In this document: positions 37,684 to 47,065 of the stretch, piece after piece
Position numbering within the stretch: the stretch's first letter is position 1
Layout: every line of letters begins with the position of its first letter
NCBI RefSeq assembly: GCF_003675895.1
Contig: NZ_ML014761.1
Coordinates: 26,706-90,705 of the forward strand
Reading direction: 5' to 3'
Length of the DNA: 64,000 bases
DNA from: Parashewanella curva
Lineage (GTDB): Bacteria; Pseudomonadota; Gammaproteobacteria; Enterobacterales; Shewanellaceae
Made by a program: the position numbers and the translations under genes
The notes under the pieces: model-generated
The model's input: only the letters and a program-made list of their open reading frames with translations
The model's database searches: none
Told to the model about the DNA's origin: nothing

Positions 37684-38989
37684 CCCTTACCAAAGCAGTG
37701 CTTGGCGGATCACGATTGTTTTTTCCATATTGGTGACTTTAATCATCGGTGCTTTGCTGTTTGGATTATACAAACAGCTCAATATGGAGCAAAACTATCA
37801 AGTAAGCGAAAACCTACAAAGCCAAGCACAACATTATCAGCAATTATCGAGAACCGTTTCTCGTGATAAGTTTGCAGAGCAAATCAGTCGCGCTGACTCC
37901 AAAGCCGTCCTTGTAGCGTGGAAAGATGGAAAAAGTGTCATTGGAGCCTTAAGCTTTATGCCCGATGATATGCCATATCTTCCTAAAACCAAAGACTTCC
38001 CAATCCTCACTACGGGCCCCGACAAGCTACATATTTTGACCGGTGGCATCGTAAATACTAAATATGGCAACATTCTCATCGCTAATCGCACCGACCACTT
38101 TTCAGCCATGCTAGACAAATTTGTAAGTGCCTCTGCCACTGCAATAATGGTAACCATCATCGTCGCTTTGGCCATGGGGTATGTATTCTCCAAAACCATT
38201 TTAAGCCGATTAACTCATTACAACCGATTAAGTGAAGAAATTGAACAGGGGCGTTATGACACCCGGTTTCCTCTTAGTTGGCGCAATGATGAATTCGATG
38301 TCCTCGCCAATCAATTTAACAAGGTACTGGATACCCTAGAGAATAACTTAATGGCTATCCGTGGGATCACAGACAACATCGCCCACGATTTGCGTACACC
38401 GTTATCTCATCTTCGCATCGGGATTGAGCAACTCATTAACCAACCTGCTGATAACATTCACGAACACTGTGCCAACCTATTAGAAGAACTGGATCATTGC
38501 TTAAGTACTTTTGATGCCATGCTCTCACTCACTCGTATTGAAGAAGGACAATTAGAATTAGAAAGACAACCCGTGAGCCTTCATACCATCTGCCACGACC
38601 TTCAAGATATGGCTGAAGCTCTTGCTGAGATGAACCAGCAAAAACTGAACATTGAACTGGGTAATGACTATACACTAAATGCTGATAAACACCTGTTATT
38701 TCAGGCTTTATTCAACCTTGTTGACAATGCCATAAAATACTCAGGGGAAAACGCCACCATTGAGATCCACCAAGATGGCTGTCACTTAAAAATCATTGAT
38801 AATGGACCAGGAATCCCTGATGAATTTAAAGATAAAGTGTTTGATCGCTTAGTCAGACTCGATCCTAGTCGTCATCATCAAGGTACTGGATTAGGATTAT
38901 CTATGGTAAAAGCCATCCTAACCCGTCACAATGCCAACATCAGTTTGAGCGATAACCATCCAGGGTTGATTGTCAGTATCGATTTTTAA
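37652..38989 (+). CDS. Membrane sensor histidine kinase
   Basis: Up to 445 aa from GTG 37652, but the true start is uncertain: the frame overlaps the regulator by 32 bp. AGAGG lies just before an ATT at 37679 that overlaps the regulator stop (ATTAA). Two transmembrane helices (about 20-40 and 160-180) flank a periplasmic sensor, then HAMP, H245 in NIAHDLRTPLSH, and ATPase boxes NLVDNAIKYS, DNGPGIP and GTGLGLSM. Autophosphorylates and passes the phosphate to the adjacent regulator. Signal unknown. Confidence 0.9.
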   Translation: MQVIGYGRGINPYQSSAWRITIVFSILVTLIIGALLFGLYKQLNMEQNYQVSENLQSQAQHYQQLSRTVSRDKFAEQISRADSKAVLVAWKDGKSVIGALSFMPDDMPYLPKTKDFPILTTGPDKLHILTGGIVNTKYGNILIANRTDHFSAMLDKFVSASATAIMVTIIVALAMGYVFSKTILSRLTHYNRLSEEIEQGRYDTRFPLSWRNDEFDVLANQFNKVLDTLENNLMAIRGITDNIAHDLRTPLSHLRIGIEQLINQPADNIHEHCANLLEELDHCLSTFDAMLSLTRIEEGQLELERQPVSLHTICHDLQDMAEALAEMNQQKLNIELGNDYTLNADKHLLFQALFNLVDNAIKYSGENATIEIHQDGCHLKIIDNGPGIPDEFKDKVFDRLVRLDPSRHHQGTGLGLSMVKAILTRHNANISLSDNHPGLIVSIDF

Positions 38990-38991
38990 CT

Positions 38992-39672
38992 ATGACTCCA
39001 AATTCTTTTACTTTACTGCATCGTGCGGTAGATTTTATCGTGATCGATAAAGCGCCTAATGTTCATTTTCACAGCCAAGACGGCAGTGCCGGAGTGGTTG
39101 CACAAGCCGAGCAACAACTTCAGCAAAAGCTATATCCAGTTCACCGACTCGATACTCCTACTTCTGGATTGATTCTACTAGCCACATCTTCCGCCTCAGC
39201 TGCTCGCCTTGCTGATAAATTTAAACAACACCAAATCCAAAAATACTATTTGGCGATAGCGAAAGGAAAACCGAAAAAGAAACAAGGAGCCATTATCGGC
39301 GATATGGCGAAGTCTAGACGAGGTATGCATAAATTATTGCGTTCGACAGGTAACCCCGCCATAACTCAATTTTTTAGCCATAGCATCACTGAGGGGTTAC
39401 GACTATACCTACTCAAACCTCTCACAGGCCGAACTCACCAATTGCGAGTTGCTCTAGCAAGTATTGGTGTCCCTATTTTGGGTGATCCCTTATACGGTAA
39501 GCATTGTGCTGATCGCTGCTATCTTCATGCTTATCAATTGGAATTTGAAGATCTGGGGGAGCAGTACAAATTTACTTCAGCTCCTACCGTTGGAGATTTA
39601 TTTCATTCACAAGCCATTTCTCCTCAATTAATCCAATGGCAGCAACCTTTGAACTGGCCGAAGATAAAGTAA
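38992..39672 (+). CDS. RluA-family pseudouridine synthase (TIGR01621-like)
   Basis: 226 aa. Catalytic-region motif HRLDTPTSGLILLA with the key Asp, plus KYYLAIAKG, and LTGRTHQLRVALASIG near the end. Short form without an S4 domain, like the TIGR01621 group. RNA substrate not known. Starts 2 bp after the histidine kinase stop, probably co-transcribed with it by position only. Confidence 0.88.
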   Translation: MTPNSFTLLHRAVDFIVIDKAPNVHFHSQDGSAGVVAQAEQQLQQKLYPVHRLDTPTSGLILLATSSASAARLADKFKQHQIQKYYLAIAKGKPKKKQGAIIGDMAKSRRGMHKLLRSTGNPAITQFFSHSITEGLRLYLLKPLTGRTHQLRVALASIGVPILGDPLYGKHCADRCYLHAYQLEFEDLGEQYKFTSAPTVGDLFHSQAISPQLIQWQQPLNWPKIK

Positions 39673-39690
39673 CTTCAATCCTGAATAAGC

Positions 39691-39717
39691 AAAAAAAAAG
39701 GACTCTTTCGAGTCCTG
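39691..39717. terminator. Hairpin after pseudouridine synthase gene
   Basis: AGGACTC (39699-39705) / GAGTCCT (39710-39716), loop TTTC. An A9 run precedes it, so it has the classic T-run only when read on the - strand; on the + strand it may still act. Confidence 0.6.
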
Positions 39718-39851
39718 CATTCACGAGCAATTGGTTGCCCTAATCTTGCATGTCCATACTACCTACTAGGGCTGAACCTAAACTGACCATATGACAATTT
39801 AACGAATTTACCAGGCATTTTCTCGCTTTCCCTATAGGGCTGTTCTACATT

Positions 39852-39898
39852 TATACTCGTGATACTTGAAGATGCAACTTTCAGGTATCACGAGTATA
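39852..39898. repeat. Palindromic repeat unit upstream of LemA-like gene
   Basis: Perfect 14-bp arms TATACTCGTGATAC (39852-39865) and GTATCACGAGTATA (39885-39898), with inner TGAA/TTCA. It covers a GTG that would otherwise extend the next gene, showing that the longer start is not real. Confidence 0.7.
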
Positions 39899-39933
39899 TA
39901 CCAGTCCAAGCCTTATGGAGAGTTGGTACAAGA

Positions 39934-40503
39934 ATGTCTTTACTGCTTCTGGTCATTGTCGCCATTGTATTTTGGACCGTTACCGATCATGCACGATTAA
40001 AATCAAAGCAACAAAATGCGCTTAGACTGCTATCCCAACTCGATCTCGATCTAGAACACCAAACTCGCTTACTCAACCAGCTTATCCAACAAAGCACTTT
40101 AACAGCCAACGAAAGAGATGGCATTTCTCAAGTTACTAGTGATTATCGGCATAAATTCCTGAAACCATACGACCCCTATAATCAACGCCGATTACACTGG
40201 CACTTAAAGCAGGCTGCCAAACTAAGTCATCACCTTAACCAAATACAGTGGCACCTAGAGCAAAATGAATCACTGATAGACAATGCCTTTTTAAGGCATT
40301 ACCGAGACACTCACAGCCTTTTTTCCACCTTATGTCGTAAGTACAATTTGGCAGTGACTGAGCTCAACCATAATCTCCGCTTATTTCCTAACAATGTGGT
40401 GACCCAAATCACTAACATCCGCTCTCTACCTTTTTTTGAACCTCATACGACACTTACACCTAGAAACCTTGCCAACAGAGAAAAGCTAAAGTTGTCGGCC
40501 TAA
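39934..40503 (+). CDS. LemA-like membrane-anchored protein
   Basis: 189 aa from ATG 39934; a longer frame from GTG 39859 runs through a palindromic repeat and is rejected. One N-terminal membrane helix (SLLLLVIVAIVFWTV) is followed by a long helical region. The segment YNLAVTELNHNLRLFPNNV and then PFFEP matches the conserved end of LemA proteins, although the upstream LemA motifs are weak. No function can be assigned. It stands alone between the pseudouridine synthase and rsmJ. Confidence 0.7.
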   Translation: MSLLLLVIVAIVFWTVTDHARLKSKQQNALRLLSQLDLDLEHQTRLLNQLIQQSTLTANERDGISQVTSDYRHKFLKPYDPYNQRRLHWHLKQAAKLSHHLNQIQWHLEQNESLIDNAFLRHYRDTHSLFSTLCRKYNLAVTELNHNLRLFPNNVVTQITNIRSLPFFEPHTTLTPRNLANREKLKLSA

Positions 40504-40553
40504 CTCTCTCTCCGTATAATCCGAACTAATTTGATTTTGCATTTGAGCTTGTT

Positions 40554-41300
40554 GTGTCTGTGTCCATTTATTTTGAAAAAAATTCACCATTACTTTGTGA
40601 TCTTAGCCAAAAATGGCACCTCAATTATGATGAGCATGCAAACTTCGAGCTCAAATACGAACACGAACAACTCAAATTATTCAAGCGCGACGAACCTAAG
40701 TTATCTGGGATTGTCGTAGACTTTGTCAGCGGTGCCAGTGCCCATCGTCGTAAGTTTGGCGGAGGGAAAGGTCAAGCGATTGCGAAAGCAGTTGGACTGA
40801 AAAAAGGCAATATTCCCAGTGTTATTGATGCCACCGCAGGGCTTGGACGTGATGCTTTTGTTCTGGCAAGCCTAGGTTGTCAAGTAACGTTAATCGAACG
40901 TCACCCTGTCGTCGTTGCTTTACTGGAAGATGGATTACGTCGAGCCTATAACGACCCTGAAATTGGTGAGTGGATGCAACAACGTATGCAGCTTCATTAT
41001 GGAGCCAGCCAACAACAATTATCAGCGTTAAATCTGAGTGCCGACGTGGTTTACCTCGACCCTATGTATCCACATCGAGAAAAATCAGCGTTAGTGAAAA
41101 AAGAAATGCGAGTGTTTCAAAGCTTGGTGGGCAATGATCTAGATGCTGATGAATTATTGGTACCAGCCTTAGATATCGCCACGAAAAGAGTTGTGATCAA
41201 ACGGCCAGATTACGCTGAAAATTTAGAAGGGCGTCAACCCTCCACCGTCATCGCAACCAAAAAAAATCGCTTTGATGTGTATATAAAATCAGCGATGTAA
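40554..41300 (+). CDS. rsmJ: 16S rRNA (guanine(1516)-N2)-methyltransferase RsmJ
   Basis: 248 aa, starting at GTG 40554. N2-methylates G1516 of 16S rRNA. SAM-binding [17 protein letters not shown] (motif I), VTLIERHP (motif II), and [21 protein letters not shown] with the DPMYP catalytic loop. Full length for the UPF0341 family. Confidence 0.94.
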   Translation: MSVSIYFEKNSPLLCDLSQKWHLNYDEHANFELKYEHEQLKLFKRDEPKLSGIVVDFVSGASAHRRKFGGGKGQAIAKAVGLKKGNIPSVIDATAGLGRDAFVLASLGCQVTLIERHPVVVALLEDGLRRAYNDPEIGEWMQQRMQLHYGASQQQLSALNLSADVVYLDPMYPHREKSALVKKEMRVFQSLVGNDLDADELLVPALDIATKRVVIKRPDYAENLEGRQPSTVIATKKNRFDVYIKSAM

Positions 41301-41321
41301 TATACTCTTAATCACTCAACT

Positions 41322-42710
41322 TTATAGGTGTTGCAGTTGTAGTACTCGTTCAGAAGCTCGCTGCTTTTGTTCTAACAGAGTAATTTGTTCTTCTAACTTC
41401 TTAAAGCAATCGAAATCAACTTCTGCGAGACTTGCGGCAAATAAAAATACGCTAAAATCCCCCTTGCCTTTGAGTTTTTCTAATTCCATTAGAGGAGCGA
41501 GTGCAGAACGTACTTCGCCTAGTTCATCGATAAGTGTTTGTCTGAATGTCACCGCACTTGTTTGGATCCTCCTTAAAATTGCCGACTTGTCATTTTGTAA
41601 TTTAATTAAGCTCTCTGTTTCCATATCCCTAAGCCCAGCCTCTTTAACTTTAAATCTGGCCAGTTTTTCTCGAGCCTCTGCGAGCAAGCTATCGGCCTTT
41701 CTCATTCGCTCTACCATCTTTTCTTCTTGTTGTTTTATGGCCTTTTCTCGATCACTCAATGCTCCACGTCTGCTTTTTTCAATCGCTCGTTCCGTTTTTA
41801 GCTGCAAGGCTATTTCTTGATACTTTTTTTCCAGTATTTGATTTTTCCGTTTTAATTTTAGGCATTCATGCCTTAAGGCTTCTATTTCTTGTTGAGCATT
41901 ATTCCATTGAGGCAATTCAGGACTACAGGTCACGCCCTCAGCATCAGTTTGCATCACCGAATTGGTCAATGTTATTTGGCTATGCATTCTACTGTATGTG
42001 CCATTTGTCATACTCCCTACTTGGGAGCTTGCCATTGGAGTTCGAAAACTAAGTTGCGACCCCTCATTATCTCTTTGGGAATTCAATGGGCTTATCAGAA
42101 ATTGTGAACCTAAAGATGATGCAGGCTCGACAGTAGCTTGGCTTTGAAAAACGCTTCCTGACATAGTTAAACATTGAGACAATGAAAACCAGTCAGACTG
42201 AGAATAAGATTGGCTTTGGGAATGAAAAGAAGCAGTCAAACCAGCGTCTGTGAAAGGTAACGCCTTATTGGCACTCGCACCAGCAGGTAACGATTCACTT
42301 CTGTGGTATCTTTCCGCAGGTAACCTTTCATGTGAGCTAGCAACTGGCTCACTATGAATTCTATTCCTTGGTAATCTGTTTTTTATATAGCTCCTACATT
42401 CTCGTAACAAACACCCACTAGGATTTAAATATCTCTTGCGTTTTTTTGATTCTTTTGGGAACAACATATCTCTGAGGGTGTTATCCACCCCCCCGAGAGG
42501 ATCTGTATCTACTTCAGGTTCATTTTCACCAAACCATGCAGCCATGATTTCGTTATCGCGAACTCTTACATTAAATTCAAGTTCTTCATTTCTATCGTTT
42601 TCGAATTTAATTATGGCCTTCTTGCACGAAATAAACTCTTCCGGACCAGGCTTGATTTGAAAATCACACATACTGAGAACGGAAAATGTACTGTTATACG
42701 TGAAACTCAT
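41322..42710 (-). CDS. Orphan coiled-coil protein with polar disordered middle
   Basis: 462 aa from ATG 42710, chosen because AGGGTG lies 6 nt upstream; a frame 17 codons longer lacks a site. Residues 1-90: small beta-rich domain (ELEFNVRVRDNEIMAAW). About 95-260: Ser/Gln/Asn-rich and basic patches, probably disordered. About 273-370: long coiled coil with Leu/Ile heptads and many Glu/Lys; a second short one near 430-460. No signal peptide, no membrane segment, no known family. It is next to a peroxiredoxin and a RING-finger gene. Architecture is unlike a bacterial enzyme and closer to eukaryotic-type adaptor or effector proteins (inference). Confidence 0.7.
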   Translation of the reverse strand: MSFTYNSTFSVLSMCDFQIKPGPEEFISCKKAIIKFENDRNEELEFNVRVRDNEIMAAWFGENEPEVDTDPLGGVDNTLRDMLFPKESKKRKRYLNPSGCLLRECRSYIKNRLPRNRIHSEPVASSHERLPAERYHRSESLPAGASANKALPFTDAGLTASFHSQSQSYSQSDWFSLSQCLTMSGSVFQSQATVEPASSLGSQFLISPLNSQRDNEGSQLSFRTPMASSQVGSMTNGTYSRMHSQITLTNSVMQTDAEGVTCSPELPQWNNAQQEIEALRHECLKLKRKNQILEKKYQEIALQLKTERAIEKSRRGALSDREKAIKQQEEKMVERMRKADSLLAEAREKLARFKVKEAGLRDMETESLIKLQNDKSAILRRIQTSAVTFRQTLIDELGEVRSALAPLMELEKLKGKGDFSVFLFAASLAEVDFDCFKKLEEQITLLEQKQRASERVLQLQHL

Positions 42711-42926
42711 TGAGTCACCCTTGGCGAGAACGAATTTAAAGTCACTATAACCGCATAACAATATAATTTTAAAGATATTATTTGTTTAATTAATAATATT
42801 TAACACTGCCAGATATGAGCCTGTTCTAAAATACGAACAATTCATTTTTTATGTCGAATCGAAATAAGATTTTGTTGACAGATTTACCTATAATAATTTT
42901 CCCCCTCAATACTGAGAATTCCAATT

Positions 42927-43400
42927 ATGATCAAAGAACACCAATCTCTGCCTGACGCTAAGTTATCCGAACTCACTGACAATGGCATGCTAGAACACAG
43001 CACTCATGAATTATTTTCGGGTAAAAAAGCTTTAGTTTTTGCCCTGCCCGGTGCCTTTACACCGACATGTTCGGCGGCACACTTACCTGGTTATGTCACA
43101 CTTGCTGATCAGTTTTTCGAAAAAGGCATTGATTTTATTGCCTGTGTTTCTGTAAACGATGCTTTTGTAATGAAAGCATGGGGAGATAGCCAAAATGCAG
43201 AACATATTAAGATGCTGGCAGATGGCGATGGTAGTTTTACTAAAGCATTAGGGCTAGATATGGATACTGGCAGCTTTGGTGGTGTGCGTTCACAACGTTA
43301 TGCCATGATTGTTGATAATGGGGTAGTTACGGCATTGAATGTAGAGGCACCTAAAGCGTTTGAAGTCAGTAGCGCTGAAGCCATGTTTAATCTGCTTTAA
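42927..43400 (+). CDS. Peroxiredoxin (Prx5 family)
   Basis: 157 aa thiol peroxidase of the AhpE/Prx5 type, with the peroxidatic Cys48 in PGAFTPTCSAAHLPGY. Reduces H2O2 and organic hydroperoxides, using glutathione or thioredoxin. No glutaredoxin domain is fused. Transcribed from its own short promoter region between the coiled-coil orphan (divergent) and the RING-finger gene (convergent). Confidence 0.94.
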   Translation: MIKEHQSLPDAKLSELTDNGMLEHSTHELFSGKKALVFALPGAFTPTCSAAHLPGYVTLADQFFEKGIDFIACVSVNDAFVMKAWGDSQNAEHIKMLADGDGSFTKALGLDMDTGSFGGVRSQRYAMIVDNGVVTALNVEAPKAFEVSSAEAMFNLL

Positions 43401-43446
43401 GCTAATAATTTTAGAGTGTGCGTATTCACCAGTGTGGATACGCAAA

Positions 43447-43971
43447 TTACTGTATTGAGCAAGATGGAAACTTATTTTTTGATTGTTTCATTGCTACCGC
43501 TTCTTTATAGCCTTCCATATCTTCATCAGCCACCAAGCTAAAGCAAAAATCACGGTGCATTTGCAAACTTTCTTTATCATCTAGGTAAGAGTATGGTACT
43601 CCACAAGTTGTACATGTAAATGTTATGTTTTCTAAATTTTTACCAAATACTGATTCAGAAAAACTAAAGAGCTTCTCGTCTCGACATATCGGACAAGCGC
43701 TATATTCACTTGCTTTCACTCGATCATAGCAAGGTTGGCAAGTGCGGTGTCCAGAATTACAAAAAAATTTTTCCGCCAACGCTTCCATACATATGCAGCA
43801 TTCTTCTAGCTGATCCAATTCAAGAGTGTAACTCCACTTAGTGCCTTCTGCTTCATTGACGAAAATTTTAGGTGAGCTTAAAGTTGACTCAGAACTTGCA
43901 GCAACAGCTTCAGTTGTAGTTGTAGTTGTAGTTGTAGTTGTAGTCGCTTTTTGAACATCGGAAACTGACAT
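43447..43971 (-). CDS. RING-finger protein, candidate E3 ubiquitin-ligase-like effector
   Basis: 174 aa from ATG 43971 (a TTG 8 codons upstream is also in frame). Residues 10-20 are an uninterrupted poly-Thr run. Residues 58-96 hold a complete RING-HC finger: C58, C61, C71, H75, C78, C81, C93, C96 (C-x2-C-x9-C-x3-H-x2-C-x2-C-x11-C-x2-C), the C3HC4 order of eukaryotic ubiquitin ligases. Residues 120-143 form a second finger of C2HC type (C120, C123, H139, C143), as in SIAH/TRAF-like proteins. No signal peptide. RING proteins are rare in bacteria, where known ones act inside eukaryotic hosts. Target and secretion route are not visible. Confidence 0.82.
   Translation of the reverse strand: MSVSDVQKATTTTTTTTTTTEAVAASSESTLSSPKIFVNEAEGTKWSYTLELDQLEECCICMEALAEKFFCNSGHRTCQPCYDRVKASEYSACPICRDEKLFSFSESVFGKNLENITFTCTTCGVPYSYLDDKESLQMHRDFCFSLVADEDMEGYKEAVAMKQSKNKFPSCSIQ
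43912..43941. repeat. Hexanucleotide tandem repeat (AGTTGT)5 in the RING gene
   Basis: Five exact AGTTGT units, read as ACAACT on the coding strand, encode most of the poly-Thr run. Gain or loss of a unit changes the protein by two Thr without a frameshift. Confidence 0.9.
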
Positions 43972-44207
43972 ATCTATACCTATTGTTGCAACCAAAAATA
44001 AATTTAGAACGCATGGCAGTTTTTGAGTTTGAGCAAACTAATAAGTTCAATAAACTAAACATTGAGAAGATTAGCAATTTTTACAATTCATCTAATTCAG
44101 CCAAATTATTCTTTACAAACAATAGACTAGCCATATTTTGATTGTCACGACTCATTTAAAACATTTAATCTCAAGTAAATCTATGGCTAATGATATGTCG
44201 AACGGTA

Positions 44208-45536
44208 TTATTCCATCGGCAGCTTCACAGTCGCTTTCAATCCGCCCTCTGGGCGATTGGATAACTTGACTCGTCCAAGGTGGCTTTCCACAATTCGTTT
44301 GATGATCGCCAAACCAAGCCCAGAACCAATGCTACCTCTGGCACTGTCACCTTGGGTAAACGGCTGAAATAACGCATCCACTTTGGCTTCATCGATACCA
44401 GGTCCGTCATCCTCAACGGTGAATTCAATATAGCGTTTATGCTGACGAGTACTGATTTTCACCCAACCATTGCCATAGCGAAACGCATTTTCGACCAAGT
44501 TACTGATCACACGCTTTATTGATACCGCTTTCATTGGCACGGTACGGCAAGGCTGTAAATCAAGTTCAATGTGAGCTTGTCGATTTGCTTCAGCATCAGC
44601 TACTTCCTGAATAAGGCTATTGATTAAATGAGGTTGCACTAGCTCTTGTTGATCTTGGCGAATATAAGCAATGAACTGGTTAATAATGGCATCCATATCT
44701 TCAATATCATTAATGATCCCTTCTTTCAGGTATTGATCTTCTTCCACCATCATTTCTGAAGCGAGCCGTATCCGAGTTAATGGTGTACGTAAGTCGTGGG
44801 AAATCCCCGCCATCAGCAAGGCTCTGTCTTGTTCAAGCTGTTTCATGCTCCCAGACATACGATTAAACGCTTTAGTCACTTCAACAATTTCAGTAGAACC
44901 ATTTAGCGGTAATGGCTCCGGAAAATCACCGCGTGACACCGATGTAGCAGCATCTTGTAATCGCCTAAGAGGGCGGTTTTGCTTACGAGCAAACGCCCAA
45001 CCACCAATGACGCTTAACGCACCAATTACTAATAAATATAAGGTTAATGGCGACAGTTCATCTTCGTTGATGCCACTGTTTAAAGTCACCTTGATCCAAA
45101 TGTCAGGCGCTTGAGGTGGGCGGATCCAAATTTGTAGATATTGAGCTTGTCGAACTCTAACTTCGGTTTTTCCACCAAGATACTCCGACATTTGTCGAGA
45201 CCAAAATCCATAATAGGTGGCCTCATCTACACCAGCATTTCGTGCTTGTTTTTGACTGTATGCACGCATACCGTCATTACGCACTTTAGCATTTAGGGCA
45301 TCGACTAATGTTAGGTGCTGTCGATTGATATCGACTTCATCAATGAATAGCAAATTGACCTGTCGTGCAATCAGTTCATTGATTTGCTCATAACTGGGCT
45401 TAATAAAGTAAACCGCAACGGTCCAATACGACACTAACTGATTGATCAGCAGCAAGCTACCTATCAGTAATACGGTTTGACTGAAGGCACTGCGAGGTAA
45501 AAATCGACGCCATAATCGAGTAAAATGCCGAGACAC
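44208..45536 (-). CDS. envZ: Osmolarity sensor histidine kinase EnvZ
   Basis: 442 aa. Transmembrane helices at about 20-45 and 163-183 flank a periplasmic domain; HAMP follows, then H247 in [16 protein letters not shown] and ATPase boxes [19 protein letters not shown] and GSGLGLAI. Phosphorylates OmpR in response to osmolarity and envelope signals. Its gene starts 6 bp after ompR, the conserved order. Confidence 0.93.
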   Translation of the reverse strand: MSRHFTRLWRRFLPRSAFSQTVLLIGSLLLINQLVSYWTVAVYFIKPSYEQINELIARQVNLLFIDEVDINRQHLTLVDALNAKVRNDGMRAYSQKQARNAGVDEATYYGFWSRQMSEYLGGKTEVRVRQAQYLQIWIRPPQAPDIWIKVTLNSGINEDELSPLTLYLLVIGALSVIGGWAFARKQNRPLRRLQDAATSVSRGDFPEPLPLNGSTEIVEVTKAFNRMSGSMKQLEQDRALLMAGISHDLRTPLTRIRLASEMMVEEDQYLKEGIINDIEDMDAIINQFIAYIRQDQQELVQPHLINSLIQEVADAEANRQAHIELDLQPCRTVPMKAVSIKRVISNLVENAFRYGNGWVKISTRQHKRYIEFTVEDDGPGIDEAKVDALFQPFTQGDSARGSIGSGLGLAIIKRIVESHLGRVKLSNRPEGGLKATVKLPME

Positions 45537-45542
45537 TCGGTA

Positions 45543-46262
45543 CTAACCTTTTCCATCTGGTACAAAGACATAGCCAATACCCCAGACAGTTTGAATGTAT
45601 CTAGGATTGGTTGCGTCTTCCTCAATTAAACGTCGTAGGCGAGAAACTTGTACATCAATAGAGCGCTCTAGTGCTGAATAATCTCTACCACGGGCGAGAT
45701 TCATTAACTTGTCACGTGACAAAGGTTCTCTAGGGTGAGTCGAAAGCACTTTGAGTACCGCAAATTCACCACTGGTTAGGTTGATGGCGTTATCGCCCTC
45801 GTACATAACACGAGTTGCCAAATCTAGGGTAAATCTACCAAAGCTGATGGTTTTCTCTTGCTGGGAAGGCGCGCCTGGGACTTCTTGAACACGACGACGC
45901 ATAACGGCATTAATGCGAGCCAATAACTCTCTAGGATTGAACGGCTTAGGCATATAATCATCGGCGCCCAGCTCCAGACCGATAATACGGTCGACTTCAT
46001 CACCTTTAGCGGTCAACATCACGATAGGAATGTTATTATCTTGCTGTCGTAGTCGACGGCAGATAGACAACCCATCTTCTCCGGGCAACATTAAATCCAA
46101 TACCATCAAATGGAAGTTTTCCCGTTGCAGTAAACGATCCATTTGCTCAGCATCAGCGGCCGTTCGAACATAAAAACCTTGCTCAACTAAATAACGTTCT
46201 AACAGTGAACGTAATCGCACATCATCATCTACGACGAGTATTTTTGAAGTTTCTTGTCCCAT
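45543..46262 (-). CDS. ompR: Response regulator OmpR
   Basis: 239 aa. Receiver with phospho-acceptor D56 (MVLDLMLPGEDG) and conserved Lys in MPKPFNP; C-terminal winged helix with LTSGEFAVLKVL, SRDKLMNLARGRDYSALERS and GIGYVFVP. High similarity to OmpR over the DNA-binding half. Controls porins and envelope genes with EnvZ, encoded directly downstream. Confidence 0.95.
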   Translation of the reverse strand: MGQETSKILVVDDDVRLRSLLERYLVEQGFYVRTAADAEQMDRLLQRENFHLMVLDLMLPGEDGLSICRRLRQQDNNIPIVMLTAKGDEVDRIIGLELGADDYMPKPFNPRELLARINAVMRRRVQEVPGAPSQQEKTISFGRFTLDLATRVMYEGDNAINLTSGEFAVLKVLSTHPREPLSRDKLMNLARGRDYSALERSIDVQVSRLRRLIEEDATNPRYIQTVWGIGYVFVPDGKG

Positions 46263-46370
46263 GGCCTGTCCTTATCCCAGCGCGGTATTATTATCGCCCT
46301 AATATACCTTGTGAAATGTTAAAAAAGCTAGAATTTACTGAATTTGTGACGTTTTCAATTGTAAAAAATT

Positions 46371-46955
46371 CTAATTGATTAATTTAGTCACTCGCTGCTG
46401 CAGATAAGGGATCACTTCCTGCTCGAACCAAAGATGTTTTTGCAGCCAACGGTTATTGCGCGGACTTGGGTGCGGCAATGGCAAGTACTCTGGGATCACA
46501 TCACGCCATGCGTGTACCTGCTCGGTGACCGTTTGTTTAGAGGATAAGTGATACTGTAGGGCATACTGTCCAATTACAAGCGTCAGTTCTATGTTGGGCA
46601 GTAAAGCCAGTAAGGATTCACGCCATTTATCGGCGCATTCTGGTCTAGGAGGTAAATCGCCAGATTTGCCTTTTCCCGAGTAACAAAATCCCATTGGCAT
46701 AATTGCGAATAAATTGGGATCATAAAATTGCTCACGACTCACACCAAGCCAACGTCTTAATCGGTCGCCACTGGGATCATTAAATGGAATGCCAGTTTGC
46801 TGCACTTTCATTCCCGGTGCTTGACCAGCAATTAATATTTTTGCGCTTGTACTCACTTGTAAGACAGGCTTAGGCTCAAAAGGCAGTTGACCCGCACACA
46901 CTTGACAGTGGCTAATTTGTTCAAGTAATCGGGCTAACTGTGCTTCTGTTTTCAT
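46371..46955 (-). CDS. Uracil-DNA glycosylase family protein
   Basis: 194 aa. The UDG-superfamily motif GQAPGMKVQQTGIPFNDPSG lies near the start of the fold, and HPSPRNNRW near the end supplies the second conserved loop. A CQVC pair at residues 17-20 is not followed by a visible cluster set, so this is probably not the 4Fe-4S type. Removes damaged bases or has lost that role; the substrate is open. Confidence 0.88.
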   Translation of the reverse strand: MKTEAQLARLLEQISHCQVCAGQLPFEPKPVLQVSTSAKILIAGQAPGMKVQQTGIPFNDPSGDRLRRWLGVSREQFYDPNLFAIMPMGFCYSGKGKSGDLPPRPECADKWRESLLALLPNIELTLVIGQYALQYHLSSKQTVTEQVHAWRDVIPEYLPLPHPSPRNNRWLQKHLWFEQEVIPYLQQRVTKLIN

Positions 46956-47065
46956 AATGACCCTACTTTTTATATGATTTTTGGCTTTTTTTATTTATTC
47001 ATCAACGCTTTTCCAGTAGGATCTGCGCCCCTGCTCACACTCTCCTTTCAAGGTAAAAAGGCCGT

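Noticed and set aside
39859..39933. Longer LemA-like start at GTG 39859
   Set aside because: Lies inside a perfect palindromic repeat, so it is not native coding sequence.
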